Assembly: GCA_025992855.1 (NCBI GenBank)
Contig: DAJPGB010000001.1
Span: 2,108,001 to 2,172,000, forward strand
Source: Coriobacteriaceae bacterium
GTDB taxonomy: Bacteria > Actinomycetota > Coriobacteriia > Coriobacteriales > Coriobacteriaceae
Reading direction: 5' to 3'
DNA: 64,000 bases
Below the pieces are notes generated by a model. The model ran no database searches, had not been told where the DNA came from, and saw only the letters and a program-made list of their open reading frames with translations. The position numbers and the translations under genes are program-made. Shown in pieces: positions 24,013 through 32,426 of this stretch (within the stretch, counting starts at the first letter, position 1; each line of letters starts with the position of its first letter).

Positions 24013-24048
24013 CGGGAAACTGGGCTGCACACAATTCCACCATCCGGC

Positions 24049-24176
24049 CGCGCTGCCAAAGGCCAGGCGCAAGGTTTTCGCTCGGTCAGGTCCTGGGCTC
24101 GCTCGGAAAGCACATTAAGTGCTTTCCGGCTCGTGCGGAATCTACGAAAACCTTGCGCCTGGCCTTCGGCGGCGCG
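24049..24176. repeat. Core-plus-variable-arm inverted element, copy B
   Basis: Arms 24049-24080 and 24145-24176 match over 30 of 32 positions. The 64-nt core has GGTCCTG, CTCG, the inner hairpin at 24105-24127 (GGAAAGCAC / GTGCTTTCC, loop ATTAA) and GGCTCGTGCGGAA. The arms (containing GGCCAGGCGCAAGG) are unlike those of the other copies. It lies between the rplJ promoter and the aminotransferase gene. Confidence 0.85.
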
Positions 24177-24273
24177 TGCCTGCGTTGACTTTGGACAGCC
24201 CGGGTTTTCGTTGAGCGACGCGCCCCACGCATAACCCTTGTGTCGGTGGGCTGATGTGTTGCATCCCTGAGGA

Positions 24274-25410
24274 TTACAAAGTCGAAATGAAGGTGGACAG
24301 GCGGCGGAGACCTTCGTCCAGGTTTTCGTCGGAGACGCAGTAGCTTAGGCGGATGTGGCCTTCGGTGCCGAAACAGTCGCCCGGGACTAGGGCTACGTTC
24401 GCCTCTTTGATGGCTTTGATGCAGAAGGCTTCGCTTGTTAGGCCGAATTGTTTGATGCTCGGGAAAGTGTAGAAGGCTCCTGCGGGCTCTACTGCGTCGA
24501 GGCCCATAGCGTTTAAGGCTGCGAGCACGCGTTTGCGGCGGGCTCGGTAGACTTTGAGCATGGGGGTTGGGTCGACGGTGAGGGCTCGGGCTGCGGCGTC
24601 CATTTCGAAGGAGACGGCACTCGATACTAGGTATTGGTGTGCTTTTGCGATCTCGGCGATGACGGGGGCTGCCGCTGCGAGCCAACCCAAGCGCCAGCCG
24701 GTCATGGCCCAGGGCTTGGAGAAACTCTCGATGATCACTGTCTGCTCGCGCAGCTCCGGGTGTCGCTGGGCGAAGCGCTCGTAGCCATCCACATAGACCA
24801 GACGGTTGTATACGTCGTCGCAGACTACGTAGATGCCCGCCTGCTCCGCTACGCGCGCCACGGTGTCGAGCGATGCCGCGTCGAGGATGCAGCCCGTAGG
24901 ATTGTTGGGCGAGCAGATAACGATAGCCTTGGTCGCCGGGGTCACGCAGGCGCGAAGCGCTTCCTCGTCAATCTGAAATTGCGCGGGCTCCGTATCCAAA
25001 AAGACCGCTTTGGCGTGGTTGGCAACGACGATGCTCTCGTACAGGCCAAAGGCCGGCGTGGGGATGATGACCTCGTCGCCTGGATTGAGCATAGCCATAA
25101 ACGTAGCCGACAGGGCCTCAGTCGCACCATCGGTCAGGATGACCTCGTCGGCAGAATACGTAAGGCCCGCATCCCCCATGTAGGCAGACAGCGCCTTGCG
25201 CAGGGCGGGGCGACCGTTGTTGGGCGGATAATGCGTGTCACCGCGGTCCAGCGCGGCGGTCACCTCGGCGCTAATCACGTCGGGCGTGGGAAAATCAGGC
25301 TCGCCGAGCGCAAGCGCAATGCATCCCGGATGCTGGGCGGCGAGCGCGTTGATTCGGCGGATGCCGGAGGGCTTGAGCGTGGCAAGCGAAGTATTCATGG
25401 GCAGGCGCAT
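24274..25410 (-). CDS. Pyridoxal-phosphate aminotransferase, class I/II (aspartate aminotransferase-like)
   Basis: Fold-type I aminotransferase of 378 residues. It shows the substrate-loop GEPDFPTP (36-43), NNPTG at 169-173, CDDVYNR and the PLP lysine, Lys232, in SFSKPWAMTGWR, with a C-terminal HIRLSY arginine. Substrate cannot be fixed from sequence; it is closest to the AspC/PatA-like group. ATG 25410 has AAAGGA 5 nt upstream. It is transcribed on the minus strand at the edge of the block that separates rplJL from rplKA. Confidence 0.85.
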   Translation of the reverse strand: MRLPMNTSLATLKPSGIRRINALAAQHPGCIALALGEPDFPTPDVISAEVTAALDRGDTHYPPNNGRPALRKALSAYMGDAGLTYSADEVILTDGATEALSATFMAMLNPGDEVIIPTPAFGLYESIVVANHAKAVFLDTEPAQFQIDEEALRACVTPATKAIVICSPNNPTGCILDAASLDTVARVAEQAGIYVVCDDVYNRLVYVDGYERFAQRHPELREQTVIIESFSKPWAMTGWRLGWLAAAAPVIAEIAKAHQYLVSSAVSFEMDAAARALTVDPTPMLKVYRARRKRVLAALNAMGLDAVEPAGAFYTFPSIKQFGLTSEAFCIKAIKEANVALVPGDCFGTEGHIRLSYCVSDENLDEGLRRLSTFISTL

Positions 25411-25503
25411 GGCGTTCCTTTCGTAAGGGTTGCACTAGGATAGCGCGGCTAGGCGCCGCCAGACGGTGTAACCTAAACGGAAACCAACTGGAAAGGAGGC
25501 GGC

Positions 25504-26163
25504 ATGGAGACGATCGCGCGCGGCGATGTACCAAAAACGCTGCAAACCATTGCGTATATCAGCATTCCCAATAGCTCCGATCTTGAGTTTTTGCTCTGGG
25601 ACCTGCAAGATGCCATCGCGGCCTATGCCCGGCTTTCCGACACCGTACTTCCCCACCCGGTTGACTTGAAGGCGGATGATGCCGGTGCAGTCGATGGCAT
25701 GGTGCTCGCTGTTGATGATGCATTTGACGATGAGGCTATGATCGCTGTCGAGCAGATACTCGATCGCCTTGGAAATACAGAGACACGCATCTATGTCGTC
25801 GTCCAGGCCACGTCCAAAAACAACAAGCAGGCGGACGAAGTTCTCGACCGCCTGTATCGGGCATGTCTTCTACGTGACCTGCCATGGTGCGGTGGCATTG
25901 TCGTCTGCACCGGCACCGGCATCGCAGCGCTTCGCCACTCCCCGCGCATGGGCCTCTTGCGTCGGCCATTTTCGGAAGCGATGGACAAGCTCGTGGGTGC
26001 GGTGCGTATGGGGTGTTCCGTCGAACACGCGCAGCTGCTTGGCGGTGGCAATGCCGGTAGCGTCGATGCCGACGGCATGGTGCGCGTCAAGCCCGCGCTG
26101 CCCGCACCGATCTGGCAAGCCATCATGAAACGCCTCGGCGCCCGCGCCCAATCAGATATCTAA
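25504..26163 (+). CDS. Protein of unknown function, possible flavodoxin-like fold
   Basis: A 219-residue soluble protein with AAGGAGG before ATG 25504. I do not recognise the family with confidence. The middle (GMVLAVDD, RIYVVVQATSKNNKQADEVL, LPWCGGIVVCTGTGIAALRH) alternates strands and helices with Gly-rich turns, reminiscent of flavodoxin-like FMN reductases. It stops 1 nt before the convergent glycosylase gene. No signal peptide or membrane segment is seen. Confidence 0.55.
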   Translation: METIARGDVPKTLQTIAYISIPNSSDLEFLLWDLQDAIAAYARLSDTVLPHPVDLKADDAGAVDGMVLAVDDAFDDEAMIAVEQILDRLGNTETRIYVVVQATSKNNKQADEVLDRLYRACLLRDLPWCGGIVVCTGTGIAALRHSPRMGLLRRPFSEAMDKLVGAVRMGCSVEHAQLLGGGNAGSVDADGMVRVKPALPAPIWQAIMKRLGARAQSDI

Positions 26164-26164
26164 A

Positions 26165-26728
26165 TTACAGAGCGCCCCAGTTAACGGCGTCGCGCCAGCG
26201 CTCGACAAGGCGTTCCAGGCGCCATGCCGCATTGGCGGGACTAGTCGACGGCAGAACGATGGCCGACAGCCCCGTGCGTTCTTGTAGATAGCGCTTGTAG
26301 AGCCGACCAGCTGTACCACCGTTGCATATCACCTGCTCAATGGGAGCTGCGCCGGTAATGCGCTCGACATACGCCGGAACGACGTTTTTGATGCTGGCGT
26401 CACTCGAACCCTTAATGTCGCAGCTCTCGATCACGTCCCACAGGGCCACACCGCCGTTGAGCAGCATAGCCCGCTTGGCGGCAATCGAGGCGTCGAGCGT
26501 CGCGGGCTCGCCGCTCGCCAAAGAGCCTCCCTCGTTGGGCGGCACGGGCACACCGAGGCACGCGGCCATCACGCGCCAAAAGCGGTTCTGCGGATTGCCA
26601 TAGTAGAAGGCATTGGCACGCGAGAGCACCGAGGGAAACGACCCCAACACCAAAACGCGCGAGCGCTCGTCAAACACGGGCTCAAACCCATGCTCAATAT
26701 GCTGATAGCCCTCGTCCGGCGCAGCCAC
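26165..26728 (-). CDS. DNA-deoxyinosine (hypoxanthine) glycosylase, uracil-DNA glycosylase superfamily
   Basis: Excises deaminated bases from DNA. The 187-residue protein has the superfamily motifs VLGSFPSVLSRANAFYYGNP followed by QNRFW (about 28-51) and the C-terminal LPSTSPANA loop (about 160-168), which fits the deoxyinosine glycosylase family (UDG family 6). The start codon is GTG at 26728. It is 3 nt upstream of the amylase stop and convergent with the gene at 25504. Confidence 0.8.
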   Translation of the reverse strand: MAAPDEGYQHIEHGFEPVFDERSRVLVLGSFPSVLSRANAFYYGNPQNRFWRVMAACLGVPVPPNEGGSLASGEPATLDASIAAKRAMLLNGGVALWDVIESCDIKGSSDASIKNVVPAYVERITGAAPIEQVICNGGTAGRLYKRYLQERTGLSAIVLPSTSPANAAWRLERLVERWRDAVNWGAL

Positions 26729-26731
26729 GAG

Positions 26732-28108
26732 CTAGGCCCTCAGCAGATAGCGCACCTCGTAGGGTGCAAGCTCAAGGGTACCCGTCAGCTCGACCGCGGG
26801 TGCATCGTCGGCAAGCAGGTCGACGAAGGAGCCGTTGAGCTCGCCGGCTCCAAAGGTATAGGGCTCGTTCACGGCATTGACCGCCACGAGCACCGTCGCA
26901 TCGTCGCAAGCGCGCTCGAACAGCAGCTGCTTGTTCTGGATCACCACGTTGCGATAGGCACCGTAGTTGAGGGCACGGGCCGCTGCGTCGTTTGCCGAGC
27001 GCAGGTACGCAAGCTGCTTGATGAAAGCCGTCAGCTCGTTGGGTGCAGGCTCATCGAGCGCAGGGCGCAGTGCCCAGTCGCCATCGGGGCCGCCCTTTTC
27101 GCCGGCAATTCCCCACTCACTGCCATAGTAGACGCACGGAATGCCCGGCATGCCAAACAGCATGCCATAAGCGGGGCGCAGACAGGACTTGTCGGTAAGG
27201 ATGCTCGCCAGGCGCGGCACATCGTGGTTGTCGACAAACGACAGCAGATGCTTGCCGCGATAAATGCACCACGGGTCACCGCCAAACTGGCGATGCAGCG
27301 AGTGGGCGATCTCGAACAAGTTGACCGAGTTAAAGCTGGAGTACAGGCCCTTGTAGCACTCGTAGTTGGTGCAGGAGTCAAGCATCTCGTCATTGACGAT
27401 CTGGTTGTAGTCGCCGTGGAGCGTCTCACCAATCAGCACAAAGTCGGGCTTGAGCTCACGGGTAAAAGTATGCAGGCGGCGCATAAAATCGCGATCGAGC
27501 ATATAGGCGACGTCCAAGCGCAGGCCGTCGATGCCAAACACGTCAGCCCAACGGCGCACGGACTCGAGCAGGTAATCGACCACAGCGGGATTTTGCAGGT
27601 TGAGCTTCACAAGCTCAAAATGGCCCTCCCAGCCCTCGTACCAAAAGCCGTCGCCATAGCAGGAGTCGCCGTCAAAGCTGATGTGGAACCAATCCTTGTA
27701 GGGCGAGTCCCACTTGCGCTCCTGAACATCGCGGAAGGCCCAAAAGCCGCGACCGACGTGGTTGAAGACGGCATCGAGCACCACGCGGATGCCATGGGCG
27801 TGCAGCGTCTCGCACACAGCGGCAAAGTCGGCATCCCCACCCAAGCGACGGTCGATATGGCGCAGGCTGCGCGTGTCGTAACCGTGGCTATCAGACTCGA
27901 GCGGCGGGTTGATAAGCACAGCGCCGATGCCGAGCTCTTGCAGGTAGTCGGCCCATTGGGCAATCTTCATGATGGGGGCATCGGGGCTAGCTGCGGCATC
28001 GGCAGCCTGGGCGAGCTCATCCTCGGCAACGGGGGCGGCGTTTTCGCGCGGAGCTCCGCAAAAGCCCAGCGGATAGATCTGATAGAACGTCGTCTCGTAT
28101 GCCCACAT
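26732..28108 (-). CDS. Glycoside hydrolase family 13 (alpha-amylase-type) enzyme
   Basis: Intracellular alpha-glucan hydrolase, 458 residues, with all four GH13 regions: DAVFNHVG (112-119), GLRLDVAYM with nucleophile Asp199, LIGETLHG with acid/base Glu228 and FVDNHD with Asp296. No signal peptide is present, so it acts in the cytoplasm, probably on maltodextrins or cyclodextrins. A short C-terminal beta domain follows the barrel. Exact substrate is undetermined. Confidence 0.88.
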   Translation of the reverse strand: MWAYETTFYQIYPLGFCGAPRENAAPVAEDELAQAADAAASPDAPIMKIAQWADYLQELGIGAVLINPPLESDSHGYDTRSLRHIDRRLGGDADFAAVCETLHAHGIRVVLDAVFNHVGRGFWAFRDVQERKWDSPYKDWFHISFDGDSCYGDGFWYEGWEGHFELVKLNLQNPAVVDYLLESVRRWADVFGIDGLRLDVAYMLDRDFMRRLHTFTRELKPDFVLIGETLHGDYNQIVNDEMLDSCTNYECYKGLYSSFNSVNLFEIAHSLHRQFGGDPWCIYRGKHLLSFVDNHDVPRLASILTDKSCLRPAYGMLFGMPGIPCVYYGSEWGIAGEKGGPDGDWALRPALDEPAPNELTAFIKQLAYLRSANDAAARALNYGAYRNVVIQNKQLLFERACDDATVLVAVNAVNEPYTFGAGELNGSFVDLLADDAPAVELTGTLELAPYEVRYLLRA

Positions 28109-28158
28109 AGCAACCTCCCGGTAAACTCAACACAACGACGTCCATTGTATGCCCAACA

Positions 28159-28240
28159 GGGTAGCTAATTTGGGACGGGGCTTTTTTAGCTGCCCCGCAG
28201 GTGGGGCAGCTAAAAAAGCCCCGTCCCAAATTAGCTACCC
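28159..28240. repeat. Perfect 38-bp inverted repeat
   Basis: Arms 28159-28196 and 28203-28240 are exact reverse complements over 38 bases with a 6-nt loop. Each arm contains TAGCTAATTTGGGACGGGGC and a T6 or A6 stretch. It lies between the MFS gene end and the amylase start and could terminate transcription either way. A degenerate single arm is found at 60174-60200. Confidence 0.9.
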
Positions 28241-28277
28241 CAGTCCGTATTTCACCGCAACTGATGAGGGGATGTGG

Positions 28278-29474
28278 TTAGGCGACGGCTTTGGCGCGGC
28301 GAATAGCCGGGAACATTACCGTGATGGCGAGGATGACGCCGACGACGGCAATTGCGCCACCTGCGCAGCCAATCCAGGCGATGCCAGGGCCCGAAACCAC
28401 GGCGCCGCCGATCGCGGTGCCCGTGCCGATACCGAGATTAAACAGGCCCGAGAAGATTGACATGGCAACGGCCGACGAATCCGCCGGCGTGTACTTGATG
28501 AGCTCGGCCTGGAACGCCACGTTAAAGGCCGTGGCGCAGCAGCCCCACAGCGCGCAGACGCCAAGAACCGCGGCAAGCGACGACGCGGCAGGACCCATAA
28601 GCAGCAAGGCAACCGGCACGCCGGAGAGCGTGATCGCAAGGAACGGGAAGCGGTGCCCGTCGAACAGGCGGCCGAACAGCCAGCTGCCGAGCAGGCCAGA
28701 ACAGCCGAACGCCGTCAGCGTCATGGTGATGGCGCTTGCGTCGACATGTGCGACCTGAGCCAGGAAAGGCTCAATATAGCTGTAGCCCGCGTAATAGCCG
28801 GTCGCCATGAACACCGTAACCACATAGAGCGCGATGAGGAACGGGTTCTTGAGCAGCTCGGGCAGCTGCTTGAGCGTAAAGCGCTCGCCCGCTGGCATGG
28901 CGGGGAACACCGTGGCCTGGTACACCACCGCAGCGGCAGAGAGGGCCCCGACCACGGCAAACGTCATACGCCAGCCCACGGCCAGGCCGATGGCGCGGCC
29001 GAGCGGCAGACCAAAGATCTGCGCGATGGACGAGCCCGTGGCAATCATGCTGATGGCGAGCGCTCCGTGGCGTGTATCGACCAGGCGCGAGGCCATGATC
29101 GATGCGACCGACCAGAACACGGCATGTGCGCAAGCGACCACCAGGCGCGCGCAGACCAGGATGGGATAGGTCGGCGCCACAGCAGACAGGAACTGGCCCA
29201 GCGAGAACACGGCCAGCACGCCCAGCAGCATCCGCTTAAACTCAAAGCGCGAGGCGAACACCATGAGCGGCAACGACAGCAGCATGACGCCCCAGGCATA
29301 GACCGAGATCATGATGCCAGCTTGGGCCTCAGTGAGTGCGAACGACGCAGCGATATCGGTCAGCAGGCCGATGGGCATGAACTCCGACGTGTTGAACACG
29401 AACGCGCAGCAGGTGAGCCCGATGAGCGGAAGCCACTGCTTGAGTGTGATGCCATCTTGCCTTGCCTGACTCAT
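28278..29474 (-). CDS. MFS transporter, sugar/drug efflux (SotB/AraJ-like)
   Basis: A 398-residue, 12-helix major facilitator protein. Early motifs FVFNTSEFMPIGLLTDIA and the helix 2-3 loop FASRFEFKRM resemble the DHA1 subfamily of sugar-efflux and drug-efflux proteins. ATG 29474 is preferred over TTG 29489 because GGAGA lies 9 nt upstream. Substrate is unknown; by family it exports sugars or small drugs. It is followed by the perfect 38-bp hairpin. Confidence 0.82.
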   Translation of the reverse strand: MSQARQDGITLKQWLPLIGLTCCAFVFNTSEFMPIGLLTDIAASFALTEAQAGIMISVYAWGVMLLSLPLMVFASRFEFKRMLLGVLAVFSLGQFLSAVAPTYPILVCARLVVACAHAVFWSVASIMASRLVDTRHGALAISMIATGSSIAQIFGLPLGRAIGLAVGWRMTFAVVGALSAAAVVYQATVFPAMPAGERFTLKQLPELLKNPFLIALYVVTVFMATGYYAGYSYIEPFLAQVAHVDASAITMTLTAFGCSGLLGSWLFGRLFDGHRFPFLAITLSGVPVALLLMGPAASSLAAVLGVCALWGCCATAFNVAFQAELIKYTPADSSAVAMSIFSGLFNLGIGTGTAIGGAVVSGPGIAWIGCAGGAIAVVGVILAITVMFPAIRRAKAVA

Positions 29475-29520
29475 ATATAACGTCTCCAATCATTTTGAGC
29501 GGAGGCGATTATATAGCAAC

Positions 29521-29553
29521 GGCCCCGCATCCGTCAGCAACAGATGCGGAGCC
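29521..29553. terminator. Hairpin downstream of feoAB
   Basis: Stem GGCCCCGCATC / GATGCGGAGCC (one mismatch) with an 11-nt loop, about 43 nt after the feoAB stop. There is no long T run, so termination is plausible but not certain. Confidence 0.5.
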
Positions 29554-29595
29554 GAAAACAATTCGATACACAGAGGTTGCGCCGTCAATACATAA

Positions 29596-31956
29596 CTAAG
29601 CCAGCCCCAGCAATATGCCCGCCGAATGCACGACAAACGCCACGATCCAGGCGACCGTCACCTGAAACGCGAATACGGCCACGGCATAGCGCGCGCCCAG
29701 CTCGCTCTTGACGGCGCCGATGGCCGCCACGCAGGGCGGGTACAGCAACGTAAAGACCAGAAACACATAGGCAGTAAACGGCGAAAACATGGTCGACAGT
29801 GCCGCGGGCGAGGTCGCGCCCAAAAGCACCGTGAGCGTCGATATGACGCTCTCCTTGGCGATAAGTCCGGTGACGAGCGCCGTGGACGCACGCCAGTCGC
29901 CAAACCCAAGCGGCGCCAGCGCCGGCGCGATGATGCTGCCGAGGCCCGCAAGCAGGCTTTGCGACTGATCGGCGACCACATTAAAGCGAATGTCGAACGT
30001 CTGAAGGAACCAGATGACCACGGTAGCGGCAAAGATAATGGTAAAGGCCTTGGTAATAAAGTCTTTGGCCTTATCCCATGCCAGCATCACCGTCGTCTTG
30101 ACGCTCGGCAGGCGGTAATTGGGGAGCTCCATGATAAACGGCACCGGGTCGCCCTTAAATGCCGTGCGGTTGAGCACCAAAGCCGCGACGCAGCCGACCA
30201 CGATACCGATCAGATAGAGCGAGACCATGGCGGGAACCGTCGCCTGCGGGAAAAACGCCCCGCACAGCAAGCCGTAAACCGGCAGCTTGGCTGAGCAGCT
30301 CATAAACGGCGTGAGCATGACCGTCATCTTGCGGTCGTGCTCGGATGGGAGCGTACGGGTCGACATGATAGCCGGCACGGTGCAGCCAAAGCCGACGAGC
30401 ATGGGCACGAAGCTGCGGCCCGACAGACCAAAGCGACGCAACACCTTATCCATGACAAAGGCCACGCGCGCCATGTATCCGGAGTCTTCCAGAATGGAGA
30501 GGAACAAAAAGAGCACGACGATAATCGGCAGGAAGGTCAGCACACTGCCCACGCCCGTAAGCACGCCGTCGACAGCCAGCGAGCGCACCACGTCGTTGGT
30601 ACCGAACGCCTTGAGGCCCGCATCGGCCGAGGCGATGATGGCAGCGATACCGTCCTCCATGAGTCCCTGCAACGCCGCGCCGATCACGCCAAACGTCAGC
30701 CAAAAGACGAGGCCCATGATCAACAGAAACGCCGGAATGGCCGTATAGCGACCCGTCAGAATGCGGTCGATTTTGACAGAGCGCACGTGTTCGCGACTTT
30801 CGTGCGGCTTGACGACGCAGCGCCCGCACACATCGCCGATAAAGCTAAAGCGCATGTCCGCCAGCGCAGACAGGCGGTCAGTGCCGGCCTCGCCCTCCAT
30901 CTGGGTGATGATGTGCTCGATAGCGTCGAGCTCGTTGCGATCCAGGTGAAGCGCCTCGGTTACCAGCTCATCGCCCTCGACCAGCTTGGTCGCCGCAAAG
31001 CGCACCGGGATGTGCGCCGTCACGGCATGGTCCTCGATCAGGTTAGCAATGCCGTGAATGCAGCGATGCAGTGCACCGCCGTCCGGACCGTCGGGCGCGC
31101 AAAAGTCCAGGCGACCGGGGCGCTCGCGGAACCGTGCCACGTGCAGGGCGTGGTCCACCAGCTCGCCGATGCCCTCGTTGCGGGCAGCGCTAATGGGGAC
31201 AACGGGCACGCCCAACAGGCTCTCGAGCAAGTTGACGTCTACGGCGCCGCCGTTGGCGGTCACCTCGTCCATCATGTTGAGCGCGATGACCATAGGACGG
31301 TCAAGCTCCATGAGCTGCAGTGTCAGGTACAGGTTGCGCTCGATGTTGGTGGCGTCAATGATATCGATGATGGCGTCGGGATGCTCATCCAGGATAAACT
31401 GGCGGCTCACGATCTCCTCACCCGTGTACGGCGACAGAGAGTAAATGCCGGGCAGGTCGGTAACGCTCGCCTCGGGGTGGTTACGAATGGTACCGTCTTT
31501 GCGGTCGACCGTTACGCCGGGAAAGTTGCCGACGTGCTGGTTGGAGCCCGTAAGCTGGTTGAACAGCGTGGTCTTACCGCAGTTTTGGTTGCCGGCGAGG
31601 GCAAAATGCAGCGGCGCGCCCTCAGGCACGGCCGTCTTCGCGGCGCGGGGCGAATACGTCCCCTCGCCCAGGGCCGGATGCTCCGTCGTGCCGATTGCGG
31701 CGTTAGCGCGCGGACCCGCATCGGTGTCGTGAACACCCACGAGCTCGATGCGAGCGGCATCGTCCTTGCGCAGCGTCAACTCGTAGCCACGCAGGCGGAT
31801 CTCGAGCGGGTCACCCATGGGGGCGTACTTCATCATGGTAACTTCGGTGCCCGGCGTTAGACCCATGTCCAAAATATGCTGTCGAAGCGCCTGATCGTCG
31901 GATGTCACCGATGCGACAACGGCGTCCTTTCCAATCTCGAGTGTATCGAGCTTCAC
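29596..31956 (-). CDS. feoB: Ferrous iron transporter with fused FeoA domain (FeoA-FeoB)
   Basis: Imports Fe(II). From GTG 31956 (after GGGGGAGGAA) the protein has 786 residues: an SH3-like FeoA domain (1-75), a linker, then the FeoB G domain with P-loop GNQNCGKTT (122-130), DLPGIYSLSP and NMMDE, followed by the membrane domain with gate motifs and about ten helices. The FeoA fusion is known in several gut bacteria. Two metal-regulator-like sites lie just upstream. The frame continuing to 32076 is not needed. Confidence 0.93.
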   Translation of the reverse strand: MKLDTLEIGKDAVVASVTSDDQALRQHILDMGLTPGTEVTMMKYAPMGDPLEIRLRGYELTLRKDDAARIELVGVHDTDAGPRANAAIGTTEHPALGEGTYSPRAAKTAVPEGAPLHFALAGNQNCGKTTLFNQLTGSNQHVGNFPGVTVDRKDGTIRNHPEASVTDLPGIYSLSPYTGEEIVSRQFILDEHPDAIIDIIDATNIERNLYLTLQLMELDRPMVIALNMMDEVTANGGAVDVNLLESLLGVPVVPISAARNEGIGELVDHALHVARFRERPGRLDFCAPDGPDGGALHRCIHGIANLIEDHAVTAHIPVRFAATKLVEGDELVTEALHLDRNELDAIEHIITQMEGEAGTDRLSALADMRFSFIGDVCGRCVVKPHESREHVRSVKIDRILTGRYTAIPAFLLIMGLVFWLTFGVIGAALQGLMEDGIAAIIASADAGLKAFGTNDVVRSLAVDGVLTGVGSVLTFLPIIVVLFLFLSILEDSGYMARVAFVMDKVLRRFGLSGRSFVPMLVGFGCTVPAIMSTRTLPSEHDRKMTVMLTPFMSCSAKLPVYGLLCGAFFPQATVPAMVSLYLIGIVVGCVAALVLNRTAFKGDPVPFIMELPNYRLPSVKTTVMLAWDKAKDFITKAFTIIFAATVVIWFLQTFDIRFNVVADQSQSLLAGLGSIIAPALAPLGFGDWRASTALVTGLIAKESVISTLTVLLGATSPAALSTMFSPFTAYVFLVFTLLYPPCVAAIGAVKSELGARYAVAVFAFQVTVAWIVAFVVHSAGILLGLA

Positions 31957-31999
31957 GTCCGTGTTCCTCCCCCGGCGCCCACAGGGCGTTGCATTTATG

Positions 32000-32032
32000 T
32001 TCACCATGGCTAACCGTTTGCCATGGCTAACC
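32000..32032 (-). promoter_or_regulatory. Tandem operator-like repeats upstream of feoAB
   Basis: GGTTAGCCATGG (minus strand) occurs twice, at 32021-32032 and 32004-32015, exactly 17 nt apart. The first is part of an imperfect palindrome GTTAGCCATGGCAAAC. GGTTAGCC recalls the half-site of DtxR/IdeR-type iron regulators (from memory), which suits an iron uptake gene, but no regulator gene is in the window. Confidence 0.5.
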
Positions 32033-32112
32033 AATTTTAAGCTTACATGATAGCGTGAACACACAATGACGTTCAATCAGCAGATTGGCGCAATGGGGAC
32101 AGGCAAGAGTTC

Positions 32113-32312
32113 AGGGCCATAGTTTCCCGATGAGGCCTCTCGGGGAAACTACATCCCAGAATTCTGGCTCGAAACGGGATATGGTTTCCCAAACAGGCCT
32201 CTTACGGAAAATGCATCCCGGAATCCCCACTCGAAACGGGACGCACTTTCTCAGTCGAGGCCCTATGGGAAACCGTGTCCCACCTTGAAGGGGGAACTGG
32301 GATGCAGTTTCC
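32113..32312. repeat. Alternating half-repeat array, 31-nt period (array 2)
   Basis: Seven 15-nt half-repeats of the GGAAACTGCATCCCG type, alternating in orientation, start at 32113, 32144, 32175, 32206, 32237, 32268 and 32298. Five spacers are exactly 16 nt and the last is 15. Spacers are mostly unique, although two share GAA and CTCGAAA segments and three contain GAGGC or AGGCCT. It lies between feoAB and the esterase gene, with no gene in 32033-32426. Confidence 0.85.
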
Positions 32313-32426
32313 GGACGGGACATCAAAAACAAAGTTGCGGTGGAATAGTTCCTGGATGGGCTGGTTGATGCCCCAGATAGGAACTATTTCACCGCAAGTT
32401 ATTGAAGGGCTGGGATGCCCGTCCTC

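Noticed and set aside
24049..24176. Copy B as an ordinary rho-independent terminator
   Set aside because: Arms are 32 bp with a 64-nt structured core and no T tail; the same core appears at other sites with other arms.
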